NCBI GenBank assembly: GCA_041690355.1
Contig: JAWLHK010000007.1
Span: forward strand, 1-64,000
DNA length: 64,000 bases
Direction: 5' to 3'
Source: JAWLHK01 sp041690355 [NCBI: bacterium]
GTDB lineage: Bacteria > J088 > JAWLBW01
A program made the translations under genes and the position numbers. The notes below the pieces were generated by a model. It saw nothing but the letters and a program-made list of their open reading frames with translations. It searched no databases and had not been told where the DNA came from. Position 1 is the first letter of the stretch. The number at the start of each line of letters is the position of its first letter. Shown one piece after another: positions 51,858-59,753 of the stretch.

Positions 51858-53243
51858 TCAGGCCGCCCGGCCGTAGCGATCCTGAAGGCGTACGACGTCG
51901 TCGAGCTGCGGCGTGCTGACCTCGAGAATTTCACAGTCGGCTTCGGCTTCCATCTGGTGCACGGTGCGCGGCCGGATGTGGAAGCTCTCGCCCGGTTTCA
52001 TCCGCCTCTCGCTCAGCGCCTCAGGGGCCGGCCCGTGACGGAAGCGCAGCTGCCCGCGGAGCACGTAGATGGTTTCGTCTTTCTCGCGATGGTACTGCAG
52101 ACTCAGGCTTTCGCCGGCGCGGATGAAAAGAATCTTGCCGACGTAGCCGTGCGTGTGCGCCCAGATGAGCTCGGCCCCCCAGGGCTTCTCGACCCGCTTC
52201 GGCAGCGGCTGGACGCCCCCCTTGCGCCCCGCGGGCGTCATCGATTTCGCGATGCGCCCGACGTCCTGACCGTGCCCCTTCTTGAGCACAAGCAGGCCTT
52301 CGTCGCTGTCGACGATCAGGATGTCCTGCAGGCCGACGACGGCGACGGGGCGTTGCGAAAGGACGTCGACCCCGTCTGACATCGCATCGACGGTCGGCGG
52401 CAGTAGTCGGCCGTCGGCGCGGAGAAAGGTCGCCACGGCCTCCCAGGTGCCGACGTCGCTCCAGCCGAACGACGCAGGAACCATCAGGACGTTGGCGGCC
52501 TTCTCGAGAATCCCGTAGTCGACCGAGACCCCGACCGACTCTTCGAAACGCTCCTGAAACTCCTGCCAGGGACGGGCGGCGAGGGTCGCCACCTCGGGCA
52601 GATACTGCCAGACGGCGCGCAGGATCGTTCCCGCCTGCCACACGAAGACGCCGCTGTTCCAGTAGTGATCGCCGGCGGCCATGAAGGCCCGGGCCCGTTC
52701 GGCATCGGGTTTCTCGGTGAAGCGCACGACGGGCGCCACGCCGTCATCGACGGCGCCGGCCTGAATGTAGCCGTATCCGGTTTCGGGGGCGGTCGGCACG
52801 AGCCCCAGCGTTATGAGCGCATCCGCTTCGGCGGCACGCAGGGCCGTCCGCAGGGCGGCGCGAAACGCTTCGGGATCGGTGACGTGATGATCGGCCGGAA
52901 GGACGATCATGCGCGTCTCGGGCCCCAGCCGATCTCGCAGATAGGCGGCGGCAAGCGCAATTGCGGGCGCCGTATTGCGGCCGACCGGCTCCGAGAGAAC
53001 CTCGACCTGATCGGCGTCGAGCCCGAGCTCCCGCAGCTGCGCATCGGTCTCCATGCGCTGCTCGGCGCCCGTCAGAATGAGGATGCGATCGACGTGCAGG
53101 TCACGGATGCGCTCCACCGTCTGCTGCAGCAGCGTACGCTGGCCGAACAGGCGCAGAAACTGCTTGGGCGCTCCCGGCTGACTCAGCGGCCAGAGCCGCG
53201 TGCCTGAACCCCCCGCGAGTATGACAGCAACGACTTTCCCCAT
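51858..53243 (-). CDS. manC: Mannose-1-phosphate guanylyltransferase/mannose-6-phosphate isomerase (copy 1)
   Basis: A 461-residue bifunctional enzyme that makes GDP-mannose. The N-terminal guanylyltransferase begins AVILAGGSGTRLWPLS and has VLPADHHV and FTEKPD; the C-terminal cupin isomerase part is PWGAELIWAHTHGYVGK, YHREKDETIYVLRG and GESFHIRPRTVHQM. It sits next to fcl, supplying GDP-mannose to the fucose branch. Copy 2 is at 54.5 kb; the copies share motifs and many residues but differ throughout, so they are old paralogues. Confidence 0.93.
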   Translation of the reverse strand: MGKVVAVILAGGSGTRLWPLSQPGAPKQFLRLFGQRTLLQQTVERIRDLHVDRILILTGAEQRMETDAQLRELGLDADQVEVLSEPVGRNTAPAIALAAAYLRDRLGPETRMIVLPADHHVTDPEAFRAALRTALRAAEADALITLGLVPTAPETGYGYIQAGAVDDGVAPVVRFTEKPDAERARAFMAAGDHYWNSGVFVWQAGTILRAVWQYLPEVATLAARPWQEFQERFEESVGVSVDYGILEKAANVLMVPASFGWSDVGTWEAVATFLRADGRLLPPTVDAMSDGVDVLSQRPVAVVGLQDILIVDSDEGLLVLKKGHGQDVGRIAKSMTPAGRKGGVQPLPKRVEKPWGAELIWAHTHGYVGKILFIRAGESLSLQYHREKDETIYVLRGQLRFRHGPAPEALSERRMKPGESFHIRPRTVHQMEAEADCEILEVSTPQLDDVVRLQDRYGRAA

Positions 53244-53323
53244 GCATCTCCTTCAGGGCGCCCGGCGCCCACAGCAAGCTCGAGGTTGATAAGGCAGAAT
53301 CGGCGCACGACGAAACAACGCCA

Positions 53324-54280
53324 TCAGGCGGCCCGCCGCCTGCCGGTGGCGGGCCGTTCGCCGCCATGCTCGACGTACCATTGATAAGTCTCGGCGATCC
53401 CTTCGCGAAGACCGATGCGCGGCCGCCATCCCAGGGCACCGAGGCGGCCGACGTGAAGCAGCTTTCGCGGCGTGCCGTCCGGCTTACCGGCGTCCCAGAA
53501 GATGGGACCGCGGTGGCCGGCGATCTCCTGCACGACCAGGGCCAGATCGCGAATGGCGATGTCTTCTCCGGTCCCCAGGTTGATGAGGTCGTTAGCGTCT
53601 GCGTGCAGCATGAGATGGACGCATGCGTCGGCCGCGTCGTCGGCGTGCAGAAACTCCCGGCGCGGCGCGCCGCTCCCCCAGAGGATCACCGGACGATCGG
53701 GGAGCGCTTCGTGGAACTTTCGGATGAGAGCCGGAAGTACATGGCTCTCTTCCGGGTCGAAGTTGTCGCCCGGACCGTACAGATTCGTCGGCATGGCGCA
53801 CAGGAACTTCGTCCCCAGCTGCCGGTTGTAGGCGCGGCACATCGTAATCCCGGCAATCTTGGCGACCGCATAGGGTTCGTTCGTCGACTCGATCCGGCCC
53901 GTGAGCAGATACTCCTCGCGGATCGGCTGGGCGCAATCGCGCGGATAGATGCAGGACGAACCGAGAAACAGGAGCTTGTGCACCCCGAAGGCCGCCGCCG
54001 CGTCGATGACGTTGGTCTGAATCTGAAGATTATCGCGGATGAATTCCGCCGGCCGCGTCTGGTTGGCCCAGATGCCGCCGACGCGGGCGGCCGCGAGAAA
54101 GACGTATTCGGGCTTGTCCCGCTGAAAGAGCCGGTCGACCTTGGCGCGGTCGCGCAGATCGACTTCGGCCGAAGACCGCAGGATGAGATTCCGGTAGCCC
54201 AGCGCCGTGAGGCGCCGCGCGATGGCAGAGCCGACCAGGCCCCGATGCCCGGCCACGAAGATCCGGCTGTTGAACTGCAT
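53324..54280 (-). CDS. fcl: GDP-L-fucose synthase (copy 1)
   Basis: A 318-residue extended SDR that epimerises and reduces GDP-4-keto-6-deoxy-mannose to GDP-L-fucose. NADP motif [14 protein letters not shown]; catalytic YAVAKIAG (YxxxK); [10 protein letters not shown] and LYGPGDNFD are family-specific. It lies 80 bases from manC copy 1. It has a second copy at 57.1 kb with near-identical motifs. Confidence 0.93.
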   Translation of the reverse strand: MQFNSRIFVAGHRGLVGSAIARRLTALGYRNLILRSSAEVDLRDRAKVDRLFQRDKPEYVFLAAARVGGIWANQTRPAEFIRDNLQIQTNVIDAAAAFGVHKLLFLGSSCIYPRDCAQPIREEYLLTGRIESTNEPYAVAKIAGITMCRAYNRQLGTKFLCAMPTNLYGPGDNFDPEESHVLPALIRKFHEALPDRPVILWGSGAPRREFLHADDAADACVHLMLHADANDLINLGTGEDIAIRDLALVVQEIAGHRGPIFWDAGKPDGTPRKLLHVGRLGALGWRPRIGLREGIAETYQWYVEHGGERPATGRRRAA

Positions 54281-54395
54281 GCCTCCCCCTTCTCTGCCCT
54301 CAGGCTAGCACGGGGCGAGGGGCGCGCCGGCAAGGCGCACCCGGAGGGAGGGAGAACAAACTGGAGCCCCCTTGACAACGGGGGCCGGCGCGCCA

Positions 54396-54423
54396 TTCCT
54401 GATTCTTGATTCTTGATTCCTGA
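54396..54423. repeat. Heptamer array (GATTCTT/GATTCCT units)
   Basis: Three consecutive units in the gap between fcl copy 1 and manC copy 2. The same theme in inverse orientation (GAATCAG) occurs at 59728-59753, so the pair brackets a 5.3-kb block. Confidence 0.75.
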
Positions 54424-54459
54424 CGAAGCAAGGGCAGGAAGAGTGCCGGCCGAAAAAGT

Positions 54460-55839
54460 TCAGCGGCCGTAGCGGTCGAGCAGGCGCACCACGTCTTCGA
54501 GCTGCGGGGTGCTCACCTCGAGCACGCGGCAGTCTTCGACGGCTTCCATCTGGTGCACGGTTTTGGTGCGGATGTGGAAACTCTCGCCCGGCTGCATGAT
54601 CCGCTCTTCCAGGTGGTCGGGATCGGTGCCGAAGCGGAAGCGCAGCGAGCCCGTCAGCACGTGAATCGTCTCGTCCTTCTCGCGGTGATACTGCACGCTG
54701 AGACTCTCGCCCTTGCGGATGGTCAGCGTCTTGCCGACATACGACGGCGTTTCAGCCCAGATGAGTTCCTCGCCCCACGGTTTCGGAACGACGCGGGGGA
54801 GCCGGGCTTCTTCGGGGGGCGTCTCGGCGAGTTCGGCCATGGCGCGCGCAACGGCTCCCACGTCCTGCCCCTTGCCCTTGCGCATGATGAGCAGCCCCTC
54901 GTCACCGTCGATGACGAGCACGTCTTCGAGGCCGATGACGGCGACCGGACGGCGCGAGTAGACGTCGACCGACTCCGATTCCACTTCGACCGCGGGCCGG
55001 TTCATGCGGCCGTCGGCGCGCAGGAAGCCGGCCACCGAATCCCACGTACCGACATCGCTCCACGCGAAGCGGGCGGGAACCATGCGGACGTTATCCGCCT
55101 TCTCGAGAACGGCGTAGTCGATGGAGATCTTCGGCAGTTCGGCAAAGCGCGTCTGCAGGTCGGCAGCCGGAAGCGACCAGAGCGCCGACTCTTCGGGCAG
55201 GTAGCGGCGCAGCGCATCGAGAATGGCCCCGGCCTTCCAGAGAAACATGCCGCTGTTCCAGTAGTAATCCCCTGCGGCGAGGTACTGGGTGGCGCGCTCG
55301 AAATCCGGCTTTTCCACGAATGCGCGCACGACGGCCGCGTTCGACTCGACAGGGCCCGCGTGGATGTACCCGTAGCCGGTTTCGGGACCGGTGGGCTGGA
55401 TGCCGAGGGTCACGAGCACGTCTTCGCGGGCGACTTCGAGCGCGGCCTGCAGCGTCGCGAAAAACTGCGCCCGGTCGCCGATGTGATGATCCGCCGGAAG
55501 CACGACCATCCGCGCGTCGTCACCGAATCGTTCGCGCACGAACGCGGCGGCCAGGCCGATGGCCGGCGCGGTGTTGCGGGCGACCGGCTCGGCCAGCACA
55601 GTGGCGCGTTCCTGCAGCCCCAGCTCGCGGATCTGCGCGACGGTCTCCAGGCGGAGACTCTCACCGGTGACGACCACCAGGTGCGCGTAGTCCAGATCGG
55701 CCACGCGACGCACGGTCTCCTGCAGCAGGGTGTGCTCGCCGAACAGCTTCAGGAACTGCTTCGGGGTATCGGGCCGGCTGAGGGGCCACAGGCGCGTACC
55801 GGAACCGCCGGCGAGAATGACAGGGACTACGGACGACAT
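54460..55839 (-). CDS. manC: Mannose-1-phosphate guanylyltransferase/mannose-6-phosphate isomerase (copy 2)
   Basis: A 459-residue bifunctional GDP-mannose enzyme with the same layout as copy 1: ILAGGSGTRLWPLS, VLPADHHI, FVEKPD, then the C-terminal cupin PWGEELIWAETPSYVGK and YHREKDETIHVLTG. The ATG at 55839 has AGAGAGG about eight bases upstream. It is followed by a heptamer array (not by a terminator) and preceded by the GT87-like gene. Having two manC within 4 kb suggests either dosage or separate complexes. Confidence 0.92.
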   Translation of the reverse strand: MSSVVPVILAGGSGTRLWPLSRPDTPKQFLKLFGEHTLLQETVRRVADLDYAHLVVVTGESLRLETVAQIRELGLQERATVLAEPVARNTAPAIGLAAAFVRERFGDDARMVVLPADHHIGDRAQFFATLQAALEVAREDVLVTLGIQPTGPETGYGYIHAGPVESNAAVVRAFVEKPDFERATQYLAAGDYYWNSGMFLWKAGAILDALRRYLPEESALWSLPAADLQTRFAELPKISIDYAVLEKADNVRMVPARFAWSDVGTWDSVAGFLRADGRMNRPAVEVESESVDVYSRRPVAVIGLEDVLVIDGDEGLLIMRKGKGQDVGAVARAMAELAETPPEEARLPRVVPKPWGEELIWAETPSYVGKTLTIRKGESLSVQYHREKDETIHVLTGSLRFRFGTDPDHLEERIMQPGESFHIRTKTVHQMEAVEDCRVLEVSTPQLEDVVRLLDRYGR

Positions 55840-55880
55840 GGAATAATCCTCTCTGGCCCGTTCACTGTACCATCCCGGCG

Positions 55881-57092
55881 TTACCCCTGACCAAGCGTGG
55901 CCGGGGGAACTGCGTCCGACGCGCGCCGCGCCGCGAGCCGAATTCCACCCGGCCGCCCGAGCCAGAAGACTGAAAGCCCGAACCACGCCCACGTAAGGAT
56001 GTCGTCGAGGCGCAAAGGGGACCACGCCGAAAACCAGAAGATTCCGAGGAGCATGGTCAGGCCGAGGCGGGCCGCCGTGGAATCGGCGGCGGCGCGCAGG
56101 AGCCAGGGGAAGAAGAAGAGGAGAATTCCGAGGCGGTAGTCGAAATGATTCCCCAGCACAAAGACCCCCGCGAACAGCCCGGCGCCCATCATGGCGAGAA
56201 CGCCGTCGAGCGGGCGCTCTGCCGGGGGGACGAAGAACGACGTCCGCATGCGGCGGGCCAGCGCCAGGGCGACGACGGCGACAATGGCGGCAAGCACTGC
56301 GGAAACTGCGGAAAGATACGCGGCGTCGACGCGAAGGATCTCGAGGAGCCGGGCGGGGAGCACGCGCGAGCCGAACGAGAACCAGGTCGCCCGGGGAACG
56401 GCGGCGCCGATCAGGCGGATATCTTCCAGATTGACGACGACGTAGACGCCGAAGGCCAGCGCCAGAACCATGCCCAGCCGGAGGGCCCATTCGCGCGGAA
56501 TCTGCCGCAGGGCGCTCGCGCCGAAGATGGGAAACAGCTTCAGGGCCCCGGCCGTGAAGAGAATGGCCGTTCCGGTTCCGTAGCGGGAACGCGAGAGGGC
56601 GCGTCCGGCCAGAATCAGCACGGTGAACATGAGGATATCGATATTCCCCCGTTCGACCCCGAGCATGATGGGCGGCGAAAGCAGCGCCGCCCCGAACAGA
56701 AGCCCCTGCCACCAGAGGAGCGGACCGGCCATCCACAGGACCGCCGCAAGAAACAGCGCCCCGAGGACGACGCCGACGGGGTTCGTGTGCGCGACCGTGA
56801 GCCCGGCACCCTGCCAGATGGAAATCCAGACGCGTGGATAGTTCATGCGCCGCTTCCACGGATCGCAGGGGTTCGTGCGCAGGACGTCGAGCCCGCGGGC
56901 GGCACACTCGGCTCCCGTGCTGATGTTCCGCAGATCGGCAAATGCGGGAGAGCGGGTCGGCACGCCCATGCGGTCCCAGGCGCGCAGCTCCGGACGCAGC
57001 ACGTGCCCGTAAAGCACGATGCCGAAGTAGATCAGCAGCATCGCCAGGGCAATCAGGCGGCCATCCAGGAATTTACGATTGACGATTGACAA
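55881..57092 (-). CDS. GT87/DUF2029-like polyprenol-dependent glycosyltransferase, membrane protein
   Basis: A 403-residue membrane protein with about ten hydrophobic segments, beginning with an N-terminal helix (LIALAMLLIYFGIVLYGHVL), and a conserved acidic/polar loop region in the first external loop (ECAARGLDVL, CDPWKRRMNYPRVWISIW). It resembles the GT87/DUF2029 C-fold mannosyltransferases, which use polyprenyl-phosphate sugars. The start is unusual: the best full-length start is a TTG at 57092 inside a heptamer array, so the array supplies the first codons; the next in-frame ATG (57041) would cut the first helix. It follows fcl copy 2, whose stop lies in the same array. Confidence 0.65.
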   Translation of the reverse strand: MSIVNRKFLDGRLIALAMLLIYFGIVLYGHVLRPELRAWDRMGVPTRSPAFADLRNISTGAECAARGLDVLRTNPCDPWKRRMNYPRVWISIWQGAGLTVAHTNPVGVVLGALFLAAVLWMAGPLLWWQGLLFGAALLSPPIMLGVERGNIDILMFTVLILAGRALSRSRYGTGTAILFTAGALKLFPIFGASALRQIPREWALRLGMVLALAFGVYVVVNLEDIRLIGAAVPRATWFSFGSRVLPARLLEILRVDAAYLSAVSAVLAAIVAVVALALARRMRTSFFVPPAERPLDGVLAMMGAGLFAGVFVLGNHFDYRLGILLFFFPWLLRAAADSTAARLGLTMLLGIFWFSAWSPLRLDDILTWAWFGLSVFWLGRPGGIRLAARRASDAVPPATLGQG

Positions 57093-57104
57093 TTGACGAT
57101 TTAC
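57071..57104. repeat. Heptamer array (GATTGAC theme) bridging fcl2 and the GT87 gene
   Basis: About five units of ATTTACG/ATTGACG type. It contains the fcl2 stop (TAA, 57101-57103) and the TTG start of the GT87 gene. The heptamers match those at 18.8 and 37.5 kb. Confidence 0.8.
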
Positions 57105-58027
57105 GGGACGGACGTCTCATGCTGCAGGAACCATTCGTAGGCCGAGCGGATGCCTTCGCGCAGCGGAATGCGGTGTTTCCAGCCGAGGGCGTGGAGGCGA
57201 TCGACGTTGAGCAGCTTGCGCGGCGTGCCGTCGGGCTTGCTCGTATCCCAGACGAGCTCGCCCCTGTGCCCGACGACCTCCTGCACGAGCTCGGCCAGTT
57301 CGCGGATGGTCACGTCTTCACCGGTGCCGATGTTGACGATGTCCGACCCCTCGTAGGTCTCCATGAGGTGCACGCAGGCGTCGGCCAGGTCGTCGGCGTG
57401 CAGGAATTCCCGCCGCGGCGCGCCGGTGCCCCACACGGTCACCGGCCGGTCGGGAAGCGCCTCGTGAAACTTGCGTATCAGGGCCGGGAGCACGTGGCTC
57501 GTCTGCAGATCGAAATTGTCATTCGGCCCGTAGAGGTTCGTCGGCATGACGCTCAGGAAGCGCGTCCCATGCTGCCGATTGTACGACTGGCACATGACGA
57601 TGCCTGCGATTTTCGCTACGGCATACGGCTCGTTGGTCTTCTCGAGCGGACCCGTCAACAGATATTCCTCGCGGATGGGCTGGGGGCAGTCGCGCGGATA
57701 GATGCAGGACGATCCGAGGAACAGAAGCTTCTGCACGCCGTGTCGCCACGCCGCATCGATGATGTTCGTCTCGATCAGCAGATTGTCGCGGATGAAGTCT
57801 GCCGGGTAGGTGTTGTTCGCCAGAATTCCGCCGACCTTCGCGGCGGCCACGTAGACCTGCTCCGGCTTCTCGGCGGCAAAGAAGGCCTCGACGGCGGCGG
57901 CGTCGCGCAGATCCAGTTCCGCCGACGTCCGCAGCAGCAGCCGGTCATGGCCGCGCGCCATCAGATTGCGCACGAGCGCCGAGCCGACGAGTCCGCGGTG
58001 GCCGGCAATAAAGATCCGAGAAGTCAT
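57101..58027 (-). CDS. fcl: GDP-L-fucose synthase (copy 2)
   Basis: A 308-residue GDP-fucose synthase: [15 protein letters not shown] (NADP), [10 protein letters not shown] (YxxxK), [23 protein letters not shown]. It works after Gmd, encoded 560 bases upstream, to make GDP-L-fucose. The ATG at 58027 falls at the very end of a heptamer array that forms one terminus of the small S23 cassette; it has no Shine-Dalgarno, only the repeated GACTTAC units, and its stop lies in another array. Expression must depend on readthrough or a promoter in the cassette. Confidence 0.92.
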   Translation of the reverse strand: MTSRIFIAGHRGLVGSALVRNLMARGHDRLLLRTSAELDLRDAAAVEAFFAAEKPEQVYVAAAKVGGILANNTYPADFIRDNLLIETNIIDAAWRHGVQKLLFLGSSCIYPRDCPQPIREEYLLTGPLEKTNEPYAVAKIAGIVMCQSYNRQHGTRFLSVMPTNLYGPNDNFDLQTSHVLPALIRKFHEALPDRPVTVWGTGAPRREFLHADDLADACVHLMETYEGSDIVNIGTGEDVTIRELAELVQEVVGHRGELVWDTSKPDGTPRKLLNVDRLHALGWKHRIPLREGIRSAYEWFLQHETSVP

Positions 58028-58094
58028 CAGTCGTAAGTCGTAAGTCGTAAGTCGGTAAAAAAACCGGGGGAATATTCATATTGCTGCTTTTTCG

Positions 58095-58124
58095 TTGACA
58101 TTTCCACGGACCCTGCACTATAAG
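58095..58124 (+). promoter_or_regulatory. Promoter of the four-helix-bundle gene
   Basis: TTGACA (58095-58100), 18-base spacer, TATAAG (58119-58124). Transcription should begin at or just before the ATG at 58132, so the mRNA is nearly leaderless. Confidence 0.65.
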
Positions 58125-58131
58125 AGGCGGT

Positions 58132-58536
58132 ATGACAACCATCCGCCGTTTCGAAGATAGCCTCGCATGGCAGAAGGCAAACGCTCTCTCCGCGTTTGTC
58201 CACCGTCTCTCGGATAGAAAGGCATGGGGGCGCGACTGGTCCCTTCGAGAGCAGATTCGGTCGGCTGCCGGGTCCGTACCGGGAAACATCGCCGAGGGCT
58301 TCAACAGCGGAGGCGACCGTCACTTCCGACATTACCTCCGCATCGCAAGGGCATCGGCGGGTGAAGTTCGTGCTCACGCATACACCGCGCACCATATCGG
58401 GTACCTGTCCGATGAGGAACTGAGTTCAATCTGCAGCGCCAGCCACGAGTGCGAACGCCTGATCACCGGATTCATCAATTACCTGACGCGTTGCCTGGAA
58501 CAACTGGAAACCGACGCAGAGGAAAGCAGTTCATGA
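58132..58536 (+). CDS. Four-helix-bundle protein (23S rRNA intervening-sequence protein/Avd-like family)
   Basis: A 134-residue helical protein with the family motif VPGNIAEGF (NIAEGF at 52-57) followed by RHYLRIARASAGEVRAHAY. Members were first found inside 23S rRNA intervening sequences and share the fold of the Avd subunit of diversity-generating retroelements; the function of free-standing members is unknown. It is on the opposite strand to the surrounding sugar genes, has its own promoter, a GAGG four bases before the ATG, and sits inside heptamer inverted repeats, which points to a self-contained inserted unit. Confidence 0.85.
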   Translation: MTTIRRFEDSLAWQKANALSAFVHRLSDRKAWGRDWSLREQIRSAAGSVPGNIAEGFNSGGDRHFRHYLRIARASAGEVRAHAYTAHHIGYLSDEELSSICSASHECERLITGFINYLTRCLEQLETDAEESSS

Positions 58537-58586
58537 TCACCGGTTCACAATGAGCAACCTGTCACTGAAGACTGAAGACTGGCGAC

Positions 58587-59663
58587 TTACGACTGAGCCC
58601 GATGACCCGCCGCTATCACTTGTTCTTCCTTGGCCCACTTGATATCCTCGCGAACCATCTCGGCGCATAGCTCCTCCACGCTGGTCTTCGCCTCCCAGCC
58701 GAGCTTCTCCTTCGCCTTCGAAGGATCGCCGAGCAGCGTCTCGACTTCGGTCGGGCGGAAGTAGCGCGGATCCACTTCGACGAGCACCTTGCCGGTCTTT
58801 GCGTCGCGCCCCTTCTCCTCCACACCCTTCCCTTCCCATTCCAACTGGATATCGACGTGCTCGAAGGACGCCTCGACGAAGCGGCGGACAGAGATCTGGC
58901 GGCCGGTGGCCAGCACGAAATCCTCGGGTTCCGGCAGCTGCAGCATCCGCCACATGCCGTCGACGTAATCACGGGCGTGCCCCCAGTCGCGCAGGCTGTC
59001 GAGATTTCCCAGATACAGCTTGCCCTGCATCCCGAGATGGATGCGGGCGACGGCGCGCGTAATCTTGCGCGTGACGAAGGTCTCGCCGCGCACGGGAGAT
59101 TCGTGGTTGAACAGTATCCCGTTGCAGGCGTACATGCCGTAGGCTTCGCGGTAGTTCACCGTGATCCAGTAGGCATACAGCTTCGCCGCCGCATACGGAC
59201 TGCGCGGATAAAACGGCGTCGTCTCCTTCTGCGGCGTCTCCTGCACCTTGCCGAAGAGCTCCGACGTGGATGCCTGATAGAACCGGGTCTTCTGCTCGAG
59301 GTTCAGGATGCGGATCGCTTCGAGAAGCCGCAGGGTGCCCACGGCGTCGGCGTTGGCCGTGTATTCCGCCGTCTCGAAGCTGACCTGCACGTGGCTCTGG
59401 GCGGCCAGGTTGTAGACCTCGTCGGGCTGCACTTCCTGCACGATCCGGATGAGGTTCGTGCTGTCGGTCATGTCGCCGTAGTGCAGGAAGAAGCGCGGGT
59501 CGTCGATATGCGGATCCACGTAGAGGTGGTCGATGCGCCCGGTGTTGAACGACGACGATCGCCGCTTCACCCCGTGCACGACGTACCCCTTCTTCAGCAG
59601 CAGTTCCGCCAGATAGGAACCGTCCTGCCCGGTCACGCCGGTGATCAATGCTACTTTTGCCAT
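58587..59663 (-). CDS. gmd: GDP-mannose 4,6-dehydratase
   Basis: A 358-residue SDR that converts GDP-mannose to GDP-4-keto-6-deoxy-mannose. NADP motif [14 protein letters not shown]; catalytic [24 protein letters not shown] and [17 protein letters not shown] are diagnostic. Its last residues (AQS and the TAA stop) are encoded by the right-hand array of the S23 cassette, so the original C-terminus may have been altered. Only one gmd serves both fcl copies. A GTGACGA-type array lies just upstream of its ATG. Confidence 0.95.
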   Translation of the reverse strand: MAKVALITGVTGQDGSYLAELLLKKGYVVHGVKRRSSSFNTGRIDHLYVDPHIDDPRFFLHYGDMTDSTNLIRIVQEVQPDEVYNLAAQSHVQVSFETAEYTANADAVGTLRLLEAIRILNLEQKTRFYQASTSELFGKVQETPQKETTPFYPRSPYAAAKLYAYWITVNYREAYGMYACNGILFNHESPVRGETFVTRKITRAVARIHLGMQGKLYLGNLDSLRDWGHARDYVDGMWRMLQLPEPEDFVLATGRQISVRRFVEASFEHVDIQLEWEGKGVEEKGRDAKTGKVLVEVDPRYFRPTEVETLLGDPSKAKEKLGWEAKTSVEELCAEMVREDIKWAKEEQVIAAGHRAQS

Positions 59664-59670
59664 TACTTGA

Positions 59671-59753
59671 AGTGACGAGTTACGAGTGACGAGTGACGAA
59701 TAACTTCTAAATCACTTGTTTCTCAAGAATTAAGAATCAGGAATCAGGAATCA
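59671..59753. repeat. Two adjacent heptamer arrays between gmd and the third acyl-CoA dehydrogenase
   Basis: Array A (59671-59701) has GTGACGA/GTTACGA units; array B (59728-59753) has AGGAATC units, starts on the dehydrogenase stop codon, and is the inverse of the array at 54.4 kb. Array A recurs in direct orientation at 60999-61030 on the other side of the dehydrogenase gene. Confidence 0.8.

Larger units (their letters stand above)
58027..58596. mobile_element. 570-bp cassette with heptamer-based terminal inverted repeats carrying a four-helix-bundle gene
   Basis: Left end 58027-58054: four GTAAGTC units; right end 58564-58596: GAAGACT units ending in GACTTACGACTGA. The outer 14 bases are perfect inverted repeats (TCAGTCGTAAGTCG at 58027-58040, complement at 58583-58596). 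The left array contains the fcl2 start and the right array the gmd stop. Inside are a sigma70 promoter and one gene. It looks like a mobile unit inserted between gmd and fcl, but no transposase is encoded and no target duplication is clear. Confidence 0.6.

Noticed and set aside
58132-58536. 23S rRNA intervening sequence as the host of the four-helix-bundle gene
   Set aside because: The gene family is known from rRNA intervening sequences, but here the flanks are sugar genes and no rRNA sequence is present.
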